Of a stretch of DNA of 32,528 nt, positions 1 through 7,568 are shown piece by piece. The position numbers were made by a program, and so were the translations under genes. The stretch lies in contig JAGWOZ010000014.1 in NCBI GenBank assembly GCA_028870715.1, positions 1-32,528 on the forward strand. Direction: 5' to 3'. The stretch comes from Betaproteobacteria bacterium (GTDB lineage Bacteria; Pseudomonadota; Gammaproteobacteria; Burkholderiales; Burkholderiaceae_C). Every line of letters begins with the position of its first letter. The first letter of the stretch is position 1. A model generated the notes under the pieces. The model had not been told where the DNA came from, searched no databases, and saw only the letters and a list, made by a program, of their open reading frames with translations.

Positions 1-927
1 AAGGCGCTGCGTCTCGTTCTCGGCGAGCACGTGCAGCAAAAGGGCTCCTTGGTGGATGCCGAGAAGACCCGGTTCGACTTTGCTCATGACGCGCCAGTCT
101 CCGACGACGAGATCGAACGGATCGAACGCTGGGTGAATGCGCAGATCCTGCTCAATACCGCCACCAAGGCGCGCGTGCTTTCAATCGAGGACGCCAAGCA
201 GACGGGTGCGATGATGTTGTTCGGCGAGAAATATGGTGACGAAGTCCGTGTACTCGACATCGGGGAAAGCCGTGAGCTTTGCGGCGGCACGCACGTGGCG
301 CGTACCGGCGATATCGGTTGCCTGCGGGTCGTCTCGCAAGGCGCGGTGGCAGCGGGCGTGCGGCGGGTGGAAGCGACCACCGGCATGAATGCGCTGATCT
401 TGGCGCAGCGGCAGAGCGCTGAACTGGGCGCCCTGGCAGCACTGCTCAAGACACCCGAGAACGAATTGGACAAGCGTGCGGCACAATTGCTCGAACAACT
501 GCGCGGGATGGAAAAGGAGTTGGCTGCGCTCAAGGCCCACCAGGCGGCAGTGCGTGGCGTGGAACTGGCAGCACAGGCCCAGGAGCTGGGCGGGGCCAAG
601 CTCCTGGTGGCGCGCCTCGATGGTGCTGATGCGAGTGCGTTGCGTAGCGTGGTGGACCAACTCAAGAGCAAGCTTAAGTCGGCCGTCATCCTGCTGGTGA
701 GTGTAGAGGGCGACAAGGTGCAACTCGCCGCTGGTGTGACGCCAGATCTCACCGCTCGCATCAAGGCTGGCGAGTTGGTAAATATCGCCGCGCAGGCCGT
801 CGGTGGCAAGGGAGGTGGCCGGCCGGATTTCGCCATGGCGGGAGGCACGCAGGCGCAGGCGACCGAGGCTGCGCTAGCCGCCGGGCGCGATTTCGTCACG
901 CAGCGCTTGGTTGCGCAGTCGGCCTAA
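1..927 (+). CDS. alaS: Alanyl-tRNA synthetase, C-terminal part (5' truncated by window)
   Basis: This is the 3' end of alanyl-tRNA synthetase, which charges tRNA-Ala and hydrolyses mischarged Ser/Gly-tRNA-Ala in the cytoplasm. The reading frame is open from base 1, with [16 protein letters not shown] typical of the family's editing region, so the GTG at 31 is not a start. About 308 residues are present of a usual ~870. The editing-domain zinc motif CGGTH lies near residue 95, followed by a coiled linker (residues ~135-190). The C-Ala/DHHA1 domain ends with the hallmark [15 protein letters not shown]. The stop TAA is three bases before the coaBC ATG, so the two are probably co-transcribed. Identification is near certain from the motifs. 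Confidence 0.97.
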   Translation, partial: KALRLVLGEHVQQKGSLVDAEKTRFDFAHDAPVSDDEIERIERWVNAQILLNTATKARVLSIEDAKQTGAMMLFGEKYGDEVRVLDIGESRELCGGTHVARTGDIGCLRVVSQGAVAAGVRRVEATTGMNALILAQRQSAELGALAALLKTPENELDKRAAQLLEQLRGMEKELAALKAHQAAVRGVELAAQAQELGGAKLLVARLDGADASALRSVVDQLKSKLKSAVILLVSVEGDKVQLAAGVTPDLTARIKAGELVNIAAQAVGGKGGGRPDFAMAGGTQAQATEAALAAGRDFVTQRLVAQSA

Positions 928-930
928 GCC

Positions 931-2136
931 ATGGATAGCACGCAGACACGTCACATAGTGCTTGGTGTCAGTGGTGGTGTTGCCGCTTACAAGGCGTGTG
1001 AACTGACCCGCCTGCTGGTCAAGGCCGGGTATACCGCCCAAGTCGTGATGACTGCGGCGGCAACGCGTTTTGTCGGGCCTGCGACGTTTCAGGCCCTTTC
1101 GGGCCGGCCGGTAGCAACCGATCAGTGGCAACCCCTTGCGGCCAATGCGATGGACCACATCGAGCTTGTGCGTGCCGCAGATGCTCTGGTTGTTGCCCCC
1201 GCCAGTGCGGATTGCATAGGCAAGGCTGCGAACGGCCTTGGCGACGACCTGCTATCGACGCTTCTGCTTGCCCGTGACGCCATCCCCACCCTGCTTGCGC
1301 CAGCGATGAACCGGGCGATGTGGGCCAACGCGTCGGTGCAGCGCAACGTCCAGCGTCTTCGCATGGACGGTGTGGGGATCGCTGGGCCCGCCAGCGGGGA
1401 GCAGGCGTGTGGCGAGGTTGGCGAAGGCAGGATGCTCGAGCCCGAGAGCATCCTGCTCGAAATTGAGGCGCTATTCCAGCCCAAGCGGCTCACGGGTCGG
1501 CGCGTATTGATCACCGCCGGTCCCACGTTCGAACCTTGGGACGCAGTCCGTGGACTGACGAACCGATCCAGTGGCAAGATGGGCTGGGCGTTGGCACGCG
1601 CAGCGTGGGAGCAGGGCGCGGAGGTCACCCTGGTGGCGGGTCCTACGGCACAGGCAAATCCATACGGGGTGAGCACCATCCAGGTGGAAACGGCGCGGGA
1701 GATGCGCGATGCCGTCCAAGCAGCGCTGGAGGGGGTGGATGTGTTCATTGCCGCCGCCGCCGTCGCTGACTGGCGGCCGGCGCGTATTGAGGCTGGCAAG
1801 CTCAAGAAGCGAGGGGATGCCCGACCACCAGTACTCGAACTCGACACGAATCCTGACATCCTTGCCGAAGTCGCCGCCCGACCGGAGGCGCCGTTTTGCG
1901 TTGGCTTTGCCGCCGAAGCGGATGACCTTATCGCCAACGCGCAGGTCAAGCGTGTGCGCAAGGGTGTGCCGCTGTTGGTGGGCAACCTTGCCCCGCAGAC
2001 TTTCGGCCGCGACGATAACGCCTGTGTTTTGATCGATGCGCAAGGAGTGCTCGAACTGCCGCGTGGCGCCAAACTCGACCTGGCGCGGCGCATTTTGGTC
2101 GAGATCGTATCCCGCATGCCATCCCAGCAATTATGA
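931..2136 (+). CDS. coaBC: Bifunctional phosphopantothenoylcysteine decarboxylase / phosphopantothenate-cysteine ligase
   Basis: CoaBC performs two steps of coenzyme A synthesis: CTP-dependent ligation of cysteine to 4'-phosphopantothenate (CoaB), then flavin-dependent decarboxylation (CoaC). The 401 residues match the family length. The N-terminal CoaC half has the FMN-binding start [12 protein letters not shown], the catalytic His in MDHIEL, the PAMNRAMW motif and the active-site Cys in [10 protein letters not shown]. The C-terminal CoaB half begins near residue 190 with [20 protein letters not shown] and SGKMGWALA, and carries AAAVADWRP and [10 protein letters not shown]. The stop overlaps the dut start as ATGA, which suggests translational coupling. 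coaBC-dut adjacency is common in proteobacteria. Confidence 0.97.
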   Translation: MDSTQTRHIVLGVSGGVAAYKACELTRLLVKAGYTAQVVMTAAATRFVGPATFQALSGRPVATDQWQPLAANAMDHIELVRAADALVVAPASADCIGKAANGLGDDLLSTLLLARDAIPTLLAPAMNRAMWANASVQRNVQRLRMDGVGIAGPASGEQACGEVGEGRMLEPESILLEIEALFQPKRLTGRRVLITAGPTFEPWDAVRGLTNRSSGKMGWALARAAWEQGAEVTLVAGPTAQANPYGVSTIQVETAREMRDAVQAALEGVDVFIAAAAVADWRPARIEAGKLKKRGDARPPVLELDTNPDILAEVAARPEAPFCVGFAAEADDLIANAQVKRVRKGVPLLVGNLAPQTFGRDDNACVLIDAQGVLELPRGAKLDLARRILVEIVSRMPSQQL

Positions 2137-2585
2137 CCCTGCCCATTGAGATCCTTTTGCTCGACCCCAGGCTTCGTGAGCAGCTGCCGGCCTATGCCAC
2201 GCCAGGCGCAGCGGGTATGGACCTGCGAGCATGCATCGACGAGCCGCTTGCGCTGGCGCCCGGCCAAGCCAAGCTGATCAGTACGGGCCTGTCGATCCAT
2301 GTTGCGGACCGGGGTCATGCCGCGATGATTCTGCCGCGTTCCGGGCTTGGCCATAAGCACGGGATCGTCCTGGGCAATCTCGTTGGCCTCATCGACTCGG
2401 ACTACCAGGGCCCGCTGATGGTGAGCTGCTGGAACCGTGGCTTGCAGCACTACACGGTTCAGCCCTTTGAGCGCATTGCGCAATTGGTGATTGTTCCGGT
2501 GGTCCAGGCGCAATGGCGAGTCGTCGAGGCCTTCACGCCAAGTGCGCGGGGCGAAGGTGGATTTGGCTCCACCGGCCGAACGTAG
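2133..2585 (+). CDS. dut: dUTP diphosphatase
   Basis: Trimeric dUTPase hydrolyses dUTP to dUMP and pyrophosphate, keeping uracil out of DNA and supplying dUMP for thymidylate synthesis. The 150 residues match the family length and the conserved motifs appear in order: [31 protein letters not shown] (with the catalytic Asp), RIAQLVIVP, and the C-terminal glycine-rich arm [10 protein letters not shown] that closes over the nucleotide. The start ATG overlaps the coaBC stop (ATGA). It is complete with no oddity, and is followed after 11 bases by a DUF2062 gene. Confidence 0.97.
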   Translation: MTLPIEILLLDPRLREQLPAYATPGAAGMDLRACIDEPLALAPGQAKLISTGLSIHVADRGHAAMILPRSGLGHKHGIVLGNLVGLIDSDYQGPLMVSCWNRGLQHYTVQPFERIAQLVIVPVVQAQWRVVEAFTPSARGEGGFGSTGRT

Positions 2586-2596
2586 CGGGCGGCAGG

Positions 2597-3157
2597 ATGG
2601 CGCGCAGGTTTAGCCGGGCGATTGCCGCACGCTTTGACACAATGCGTGAGTATCCTGTACTGCGCCCGTTTGCTGCGCACATGAGTCACCCTGCGCTGTG
2701 GAGCCTGCATCGCCGCAGTGTGGCCCTTGGTGTTGCTGTGGGCCTTTTTGCCGGTCTCATTCCAGGGCCGTTGCAGATGTTGGGGGCTGGCCTGCTGGCG
2801 GTGACGCTGCGATGCAACTTTCCAATTGCTCTCGTCACCACCTTGTATTCGAATCCGCTGACGATCGTGCCGCTGTACCTGCTTGCCTATCATCTGGGCA
2901 GGTGGGCCACGGGCGTCAATGGGCGCGACAGGCTCGCTGCGGTGCCGCAGTTCGACTGGACTCACCTCAGTCCTTCAATAAAGGCGCTTGTGCATTGGTC
3001 CGTGGGACTGGGTGAGCCGCTGCTCGTTGGATTGCCGATCCTGGCCCTGGTCTTGGCTGTTCTGGGGTACGTCTTGGTGCGGCTCGGCTGGAGCTGTTCA
3101 ATTCGCCGGCAATGGCAGCGCCGGTGCGCTGCACGTGCGCGTTCAAACGGCATGTGA
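2597..3157 (+). CDS. DUF2062 family membrane protein
   Basis: This 186-residue protein belongs to the DUF2062 family of small inner-membrane proteins of unknown biochemical role. The ATG at 2597 was chosen because it gives the usual basic N-terminus (MARRFSRAIAARF) and clears the dut stop by 11 bases; an upstream in-frame start at 2513 would overlap dut deeply. Residues ~40-65 hold the family hallmark, a hydrophobic helix with GLFAGLIPGPLQMLGA. A second hydrophobic stretch includes YSNPLTIVPLYLLAYHLG. A third membrane segment (~138-160) precedes a basic tail. The family name comes from recognising these motifs; the function is unknown. It is likely the last gene of the alaS-coaBC-dut run. Confidence 0.8.
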   Translation: MARRFSRAIAARFDTMREYPVLRPFAAHMSHPALWSLHRRSVALGVAVGLFAGLIPGPLQMLGAGLLAVTLRCNFPIALVTTLYSNPLTIVPLYLLAYHLGRWATGVNGRDRLAAVPQFDWTHLSPSIKALVHWSVGLGEPLLVGLPILALVLAVLGYVLVRLGWSCSIRRQWQRRCAARARSNGM

Positions 3158-3584
3158 CAGGCCTGGGCCACGGCATGGCCAAGCAGGGCTAAGAGCGCCA
3201 GGCCAGGCGCCCGGGCCCGTCGAATTCGGCAAGAGACCAGGTTCCGCGCACGCCCCATGCTGAGGCCGTTTTTATCAATTCCGAGGACAGATGCTGTGGT
3301 CGCGCGGCGGGCTTCGCGCGGCAGATCGTTGCGCCCGCGGGTGGGCGCAACGTGGTTTGACTCTTGGCGCCAGTGGCGCTGAATGGGCAAGGGCATTCGT
3401 CCCATCGCTTTTGGCGAAGCATTGCATAGTCTTATGGCTGCTTGCCCGTTTCGACGCTTGGTTTAGGCGTGCATCCGGAGCATGTGCCCACCAGAGTTGT
3501 CGGATGTGGCAAGGTTGGCGACGTGCGAGACTGCGCACTGCGCCGTGCGTGTCCTGTCCACGCGCGGCATACGCCAGAATGGGC
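3158..3584. other. Intergenic region without a recognised gene
   Basis: These 427 bases lie between the convergent DUF2062 and slyD genes. Short open frames exist but encode Arg/Ala/Cys-rich sequences typical of GC-rich shadow frames. A perfect 9-base inverted repeat (gttgcgccc/gggcgcaac) sits near 3328-3351 without a following T run. A second repeat (gggccta/taggccc, 3581-3587 and 3603-3609) spans the slyD stop codon. I recognise no known RNA in it. It may serve as a two-way termination zone. Confidence 0.4.
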
Positions 3585-4103
3585 CTAAGCGCTGCCGCGC
3601 AGTAGGCCCGTGAAAAACATCCCACTGTCCACGTCATCAAGATGTGCGCTTTGGGCCTCGCGCTCGTCCGGGTCCGGTTCGCGGATATCCAAAATCGTGT
3701 AGCGAACCCGCAGAGCCATCCCGGCTAAGGGATGGTTACCGTCAAGGATGACCTTGTTGTCCGCGATGTCGGTGACGGTAAAAAGGGTCCCAGGCGCGGC
3801 CGACGCACAACCGGCGGGCAACTGTTCAAACTGCAGCCCGGGTTCGAGCACGTCGGGAAAAAGGCGACGTTCCTCCACCCGCAGAAGCTCCGGGTCATAG
3901 TCGCCAAAGGCGTCGTGGGGTTCAATCTGCAGTTGCCCGCTTTCGCCCACGCGCTTACCCAGGAGGTCCTGTGTAATGACGGGCAGAAGGTCGGCACCGC
4001 CGACGTAGAAATCCGTGCCTTCCTCATCATCGGCAATGGGTTCGTTTTGTGCGTCAGTGAGGTGCCAGGACAGTGTCACGACGGTATCGGGTGCGGCTTG
4101 CAT
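3585..4103 (-). CDS. FKBP-type peptidyl-prolyl isomerase, SlyD-like
   Basis: This 172-residue protein is a SlyD/FKBP-type peptidyl-prolyl cis-trans isomerase with chaperone activity, expected in the cytoplasm because no signal peptide is visible. The N-terminal FKBP strand (VVTLSWHLTDAQNEPIADD) is followed by the GADLLPVITQDLLGKRVGES segment. An insert-in-flap domain lies at ~70-130, and DGNHPLAGMALRVRYTILDI closes the FKBP fold. The long His/Cys-rich nickel-binding tail of Escherichia coli SlyD is absent; the tail here is acidic and short, so a role in nickel delivery is unlikely. The gene is divergent from the ribosomal oxygenase gene. No clear Shine-Dalgarno precedes the ATG. Confidence 0.9.
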   Translation of the reverse strand: MQAAPDTVVTLSWHLTDAQNEPIADDEEGTDFYVGGADLLPVITQDLLGKRVGESGQLQIEPHDAFGDYDPELLRVEERRLFPDVLEPGLQFEQLPAGCASAAPGTLFTVTDIADNKVILDGNHPLAGMALRVRYTILDIREPDPDEREAQSAHLDDVDSGMFFTGLLRGSA

Positions 4104-4303
4104 AGGAGAGGCATCGCAAAAGGCGGAATGAAATGGCTGTACGCGCGAACTTCAGCGCGACGCAGCGCTGGCGTGCAGGTGCAAGCTTAGCGCCTCGCGC
4201 ATGCGAAACTAGACGTGATCGAGGTGCGCGGGCATGCAGTCCGTGCACTGCGCTTGCGCAAACATTGGGATGGACACGTCGAGTAGCCGGTGCCGAAGGG
4301 GCC

Positions 4304-4342
4304 GCGACATAACCTGCCGATGCGCGTAAATTCTTACACGCA
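4304..4342 (+). promoter_or_regulatory. Possible promoter with overlapping imperfect palindrome
   Basis: TGCGCGTAA (4321-4329) and TTACACGCA (4334-4342) form a 22-base palindrome matching at 8 of 9 arm positions. It overlaps a weak promoter-like pair, GCGACA (4304-4309) and TAAATT (4327-4332), with 17-base spacing. It ends three bases before the ATG at 4345. This may be an operator for the oxygenase gene. The call rests on symmetry alone. Confidence 0.3.
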
Positions 4343-4344
4343 CA

Positions 4345-5541
4345 ATGCATCCTGCTCCATTTAGCCATCAAGACCCTATGAGACGCTCTTCAGAGAAGGC
4401 AGCGTGGCCCCTGCGCGGCATCAGCCACGCGCATTTCTTGCAACGCCATTGGCAGCGCCGGCCGCTCCTGCTACGTCAGGCAATCCCGGGATTTCACCCG
4501 TTGCTCACGCGCGCCGAGCTTTTCGCATTGGCAGGCGAGGATGATGCGGAATCTCGCCTTGTGCAGCGTCAGGCCGGCCGCTGGATGCTCAGGCATGGTC
4601 CTTTCTCCCCACGCGCGTTTCCCGCTTTGCGCAAGGGCGATTGGACGCTGCTCGTGCAGGGCGCCAATCTTCTGCACGACGGCGTGGCAGCGTTCCTGGA
4701 GCGCTTTCGCTTTGTCCCTGATGCGCGATTGGACGACGTGATGATTTCCTGGGCGAGCGACGGCGGCGGGGTGGGCCCCCATGTCGATGCTTATGACGTG
4801 TTTCTGGTTCAGGCCGAGGGGCAGCGGCGATGGCGCATTGGACCTGTCAAGGTGCCGCATTTCGAGCCGGAGCAACCGTTGAGGATTCTCACAAATTTCG
4901 AGCCTGACGCCGAATTCGTGCTCGACCCCGGCGATGTGCTTTACCTGCCGCCCGGCTGGGGCCATGATGGTGTCGCCGTCGGCGCGTGCATGACTTATTC
5001 CGTCGGTTTTCGTGCCCCGCCGCAGGGCGAGCTTTTGCAGCAGTTGCTGTGGAAATTGGCCGAGGACCTTGCGCCCGGTGAGCGCTACAGCGACCGCGGT
5101 CGCGTTGATACCGCCGTGGCCGTGCACCCGGCCAAGTTGCCACAGGACTTGGTGCACTTCCTCCAATCAGCTTTCGCGCGGCTAAACCCCGCATCTCGGG
5201 ACTTCGAGACTGCCTTGGGTGAACTGCTCACGGAGCCCAAACAACAGGTGTGGTTCGAGGCGGCGTCGCGCAATCGTGCCCAGTTGCTGAAAGCCTGCGC
5301 CTCTGCAGGCCTGCGCTTGGATCGGCGAAGCCGGATGCTTTATACATCCAGGGACGTGATGATCAACGGCGAGCGCGTCGTGCCAGGGCTTGCGCGCTCC
5401 AGATTGCTGCGCCAGCTCGCCGACCAGCATGCCATTGGGGCCAACGACTGGAAGGCCGCGCGTCCCGAAGAAATCCAGACCTTGCTGCAGTGGTGCGTGC
5501 AGGGCTGGGCGCATCCGGATCGCGAAGGAGACTTGCCGTGA
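4345..5541 (+). CDS. JmjC/cupin-type ribosomal protein oxygenase (RoxA/YcfD-like)
   Basis: This 398-residue protein resembles YcfD/RoxA, an Fe(II)/2-oxoglutarate oxygenase that hydroxylates an arginine of ribosomal protein uL16 in E. coli. The N-terminus HFLQRHWQRRPLLLRQAIPGF matches the family. The metal-binding facial triad is visible as H146 and D148 in GPHVDAYDVF, and H207 in PPGWGHDGVAV; spacing agrees with the E. coli enzyme. YSVGFRAP follows, then a C-terminal dimerisation/winged-helix region. The start is uncertain: ATG 4345 or ATG 4378; neither has a good Shine-Dalgarno, and a promoter-like pair just upstream would make 4345 nearly leaderless. The stop overlaps the next gene as GTGA. 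Confidence 0.9.
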   Translation: MHPAPFSHQDPMRRSSEKAAWPLRGISHAHFLQRHWQRRPLLLRQAIPGFHPLLTRAELFALAGEDDAESRLVQRQAGRWMLRHGPFSPRAFPALRKGDWTLLVQGANLLHDGVAAFLERFRFVPDARLDDVMISWASDGGGVGPHVDAYDVFLVQAEGQRRWRIGPVKVPHFEPEQPLRILTNFEPDAEFVLDPGDVLYLPPGWGHDGVAVGACMTYSVGFRAPPQGELLQQLLWKLAEDLAPGERYSDRGRVDTAVAVHPAKLPQDLVHFLQSAFARLNPASRDFETALGELLTEPKQQVWFEAASRNRAQLLKACASAGLRLDRRSRMLYTSRDVMINGERVVPGLARSRLLRQLADQHAIGANDWKAARPEEIQTLLQWCVQGWAHPDREGDLP

Positions 5542-6038
5542 ACAGAGGTGCAGGGGAGGCTGAGGCCTTTGATTCGCAGGTGCAGGTGCAGGGGCGGGAG
5601 GCTTGGCGGCACGCCGTCCGCACGTTGCTGGCCCGGCCAGGCGGTTCAATTCGCATGTATAGCCCCGACTATGCGGATTGGGGGTTGGGAGACCCGGGCG
5701 TCATTGCCGCGTTGGACTCTTGGGCCATAGGGCGCAGCCAGACCAGTGTACGCATGCTGGGCCAGCGGTTTGATGGCCTGCAGCGCGAGGACCCGCGGTT
5801 TGTCCAGTGGCGCACACGCTTTGCTCATGTCATTGCGTGCCATGCCTTGCCTGAGGAATGTGGTGGCCTCCAAGAATGTTTGCTGCTGCCCGAGATAGGG
5901 TTGCTGCTCATCCCCAGCGAGAAGTCACGGCTTGCCATTTACTGTTCGGGCGCGCGCCTCCACGCTGCAGTTCACGCGTTTGATCAGGCGTGGGAGCATT
6001 CGACGCCAACTTTTCCAGCGCACACGCTCGGATTGTGA
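5538..6038 (+). CDS. Unknown protein (possibly DUF7931-like) coupled to the ribosomal oxygenase
   Basis: This 166-residue protein starts with GTG at 5538, overlapping the oxygenase stop (GTGA) and preceded by a strong GAAGGAG at 5524-5530, so translation is probably coupled. A longer frame reaches back to 5250 inside the oxygenase gene but is not needed. No signal peptide or membrane segment is visible. The pattern includes SIRMYSPDYADWGL near the start and LPEIGLLLIPSEKSRLAIY near residue 125. It reminds me of the DUF7931 family, whose fold I recall as phospholipase-D-like without the HKD active site; that assignment is from memory and weak. The function is unknown. The context suggests it accompanies the oxygenase. 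Confidence 0.75.
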   Translation: MNRGAGEAEAFDSQVQVQGREAWRHAVRTLLARPGGSIRMYSPDYADWGLGDPGVIAALDSWAIGRSQTSVRMLGQRFDGLQREDPRFVQWRTRFAHVIACHALPEECGGLQECLLLPEIGLLLIPSEKSRLAIYCSGARLHAAVHAFDQAWEHSTPTFPAHTLGL

Positions 6039-6075
6039 ACAATTTGCAACACTGATCGCGTAGTTATGTCGAGCA

Positions 6076-6105
6076 CCCGGGGAAAACCCGGGCTGGCGCT
6101 ATACT
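6076..6105 (+). promoter_or_regulatory. Hairpin followed by -10-like box before the lipoprotein gene
   Basis: CCCGGG (6076-6081) and its repeat (6087-6092) can pair across a GAAAA loop, which could end the upstream operon although no T run follows. TATACT at 6100-6105 is a good -10 match, 115 bases before the lipoprotein start. No convincing -35 box sits at the right distance. Confidence 0.3.
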
Positions 6106-6220
6106 TCTGTACTGAACTTTGCATGGCCGCTGAGGCATGAGGGTTCGTGATTCAAAAAACTTCCCGGAATCGCCCGATTTCCATTGCCCGTTTGATTTGT
6201 CTGACGCTTTGAGGATACAA

Positions 6221-6439
6221 ATGAAAAAGTCCCTTCTGTTGGCTTCCATGATCGCTGCCCTGGCCCTGGCTGCCTGCGGTAAGAAAGAAGAAGCAGCTCC
6301 TGCTGCCTCGGCCCCCGCTTCGGCCGCTGCTCCTGCTGCGGCTTCCGCCGCTGCTCCTGCTGCTGCTTCGGCCGCTGCTCCTGCTGCTGCGTCTGCTCCT
6401 GCTGCTGCCTCGGCTCCCGCCAGCGCCGCCAGCAAGTAA
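6221..6439 (+). CDS. Small Ala/Pro-rich lipoprotein
   Basis: This 72-residue protein has a lipoprotein signal: MKKSLLLASMIAALALAAC, with a lipobox LAAC and the lipidated Cys at position 19. The mature part starts GKKEEAAP and then consists almost only of Ala, Pro and Ser, built on an eight-residue repeat (AAAPAAAS). Such a chain should be extended and disordered, perhaps a spacer at the membrane surface. The ATG at 6221 was chosen for the lysine-rich signal start and the GAGG at 6211-6214. A frame from 6137 exists but lacks a signal sequence. It stands alone, with its own terminator. Similar tiny Ala-rich lipoproteins are common in Burkholderiales; the role is unknown. Confidence 0.85.
   Translation: MKKSLLLASMIAALALAACGKKEEAAPAASAPASAAAPAAASAAAPAAASAAAPAAASAPAAASAPASAASK
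6317..6406 (+). repeat. 24-base tandem repeat inside the lipoprotein gene
   Basis: Three adjacent 24-base units (6317-6340, 6341-6364, 6365-6388) differ from each other at one to three positions, and an 18-base shortened unit follows (6389-6406). Each full unit encodes the same eight-residue Ala/Pro/Ser block in frame. Slippage would change protein length without frameshift. Confidence 0.85.
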
Positions 6440-6472
6440 GCATATCGAGGCGCGTTTCGCGCCGAGTATGTC

Positions 6473-6498
6473 AAAGCCAGCGCAAGCTGGCTTTTTTT
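6473..6498 (+). terminator. Rho-independent terminator of the lipoprotein gene
   Basis: A perfect 9-base stem (AAAGCCAGC at 6473-6481 with GCTGGCTTT at 6486-6494) closed by a GCAA tetraloop is followed by a T run to 6498. It lies 34 bases after the stop codon. A GGCGCG/CGCGCC hairpin sits just before it. Confidence 0.93.
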
Positions 6499-6991
6499 AT
6501 GCGCGATCGGGTGGTTCCGTACATGCGCGGGTCAATACCCGTGGATTGGTGCTTGAGAGGAGTGCCGCATCAAGAGCCTCGGTTTTTGAGGAGGCAGGCC
6601 ACTCCCGCAACCGTGCATGGCGCGTCGAGCGATTTGTGAAGGCCAGCGCGGAGCGTTCGCTCGGCAGTTCCTGCCGCGTACGGGCGGCGCAAGCCAGTTG
6701 GGCTGCACCCTGCAGGAGTATGTTCGCAGACGATTGTCAAAGTTGTGGAGAGTCGGCACGTGCCGAGAAGGCACGAACACGCTGAAGACGCGTCGACATT
6801 GCTGGTTCGAGGGCGGAGTGCCCACGACCGATCCACCTCTGGCACGTCGATCCGGTACGCGCCCCGGGGGTTCAACCGACGATTCCAATGTGGTCGTCGG
6901 CTGCCTGTTCCTATTGCGGCAATGCTCTGTTCGGAGGCTCGGCATGCATGCCAAGACCGCTTGAGGCAGGCGCGGAGGCGGGAAAGGGCGT
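6499..6991. other. Gap of about 490 bases with no recognised gene
   Basis: The stretch lies between two strong terminators, one for the lipoprotein (plus strand) and one for rpmG (minus strand). Open frames on both strands are rich in Arg, Cys, Ser and Trp and show no domain, no convincing start site and no family resemblance. A short perfect palindrome, CGGCACGTGCCG, lies near 6754-6765. I could not match it to 6S RNA, tmRNA, RNase P RNA or SRP RNA. It could hold an unknown small RNA or a decayed gene. Confidence 0.4.
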
Positions 6992-7020
6992 AAAAAAGCC
7001 CGCCATCATGCGGCGGGCTT
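6992..7020 (-). terminator. Rho-independent terminator of rpmB-rpmG
   Basis: On the minus strand a 9-base stem (AAGCCCGCC with GGCGGGCTT, plus-strand 7012-7020 and 6996-7004), with a 7-base loop, is followed by a T run (A run at 6992-6997 on the plus strand). It is 30 bases beyond the rpmG stop. Confidence 0.93.
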
Positions 7021-7050
7021 TTCATCGGCGATCAATGTCGCCTCAAGACC

Positions 7051-7218
7051 TTACTTGATCTTGGTTTCCTTATAGGAAACATGCTTGCGTGCGACCGGAT
7101 CGAATTTCATGATTTCCATCTTATCCGGTTGAATCCGCTTGTTCTTCGTGGTGGTGTAGAAGTGGCCAGTCCCCGCAGTGGATTCCAGCTTGATTTTTTC
7201 ACGTCCGCCTTTGGCCAT
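7051..7218 (-). CDS. rpmG: 50S ribosomal protein L33 (bL33)
   Basis: This 55-residue protein of the large ribosomal subunit is complete, beginning [20 protein letters not shown] and ending [10 protein letters not shown]. The length and the YTTTKNKR segment fit the family. It lacks the zinc-binding cysteine pairs, so it is the zinc-independent (C-minus) form. A clear AGGAG (plus-strand 7228-7232) lies before the ATG. It is the second gene of rpmB-rpmG, 28 bases after rpmB, followed by a strong terminator. Confidence 0.97.
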   Translation of the reverse strand: MAKGGREKIKLESTAGTGHFYTTTKNKRIQPDKMEIMKFDPVARKHVSYKETKIK

Positions 7219-7246
7219 GGTGTTTCGCTCCTGTGCTGTTCAGTGC

Positions 7247-7480
7247 TCAAACTTCGCCGCGGGCACGCAGGTCGACCAATACCGCGTCAATGCCGACCTT
7301 ATCGATCAGGCGCAGACCGGCATTCGAGATGCGCAGACGTACGAAACGGTTCTCGCTTTCGACCCAAATTCTGCGGTATTGCAGGTTGGGCAGAAAACGA
7401 CGCTTGGTTTTATTGTTGGCGTGGGAAACGTTGTTGCCCACCATCGGCGCTTTGCCGGTTACTTGACAGACCCGTGCCAT
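7247..7480 (-). CDS. rpmB: 50S ribosomal protein L28 (bL28)
   Basis: This 77-residue large-subunit protein starts [20 protein letters not shown], with [13 protein letters not shown] and [17 protein letters not shown] following, all standard bL28. The ATG at 7480 was chosen over one four codons earlier because it gives the canonical MARVC start and is preceded by AGGTGGAG at a good distance. It heads the rpmB-rpmG operon, an arrangement shared by most proteobacteria. Confidence 0.98.
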   Translation of the reverse strand: MARVCQVTGKAPMVGNNVSHANNKTKRRFLPNLQYRRIWVESENRFVRLRISNAGLRLIDKVGIDAVLVDLRARGEV

Positions 7481-7518
7481 GGAGCACTCCACCTAGGTTT
7501 GATGAAAATGAACAAAAC

Positions 7519-7524
7519 ATTGTA
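7519..7524 (-). promoter_or_regulatory. Possible -10 box for rpmB-rpmG
   Basis: Reading the minus strand, TACAAT stands 39 bases upstream of the rpmB start in a short AT-rich patch between apaH and rpmB. Five of six bases match the sigma-70 -10 consensus. The -35 region is poor (TATGAC at 17 bases), so this is tentative. Confidence 0.35.
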
Positions 7525-7568
7525 CAACGTTCGGCGCATGGGTCATACCCAACAGCCCAGCCCAGTGT

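Noticed and set aside
1122-2513. 463-codon open frame on the minus strand opposite coaBC and dut
   Set aside because: It lies antisense to two genes with full conserved motifs; composition is Ser/Arg/Ala-rich as expected of a GC-driven shadow frame.
5250-5537. Upstream extension of the unknown 166-residue protein into the oxygenase gene
   Set aside because: The extension is out of frame within a conserved gene; the GTG at 5538 has a strong ribosome site and GTGA coupling.
6570-7025. 151-codon minus-strand frame in the lipoprotein-rpmG gap
   Set aside because: It runs through the rpmG terminator, and its composition (Arg, Cys, Ser) and lack of ribosome site do not support a protein.
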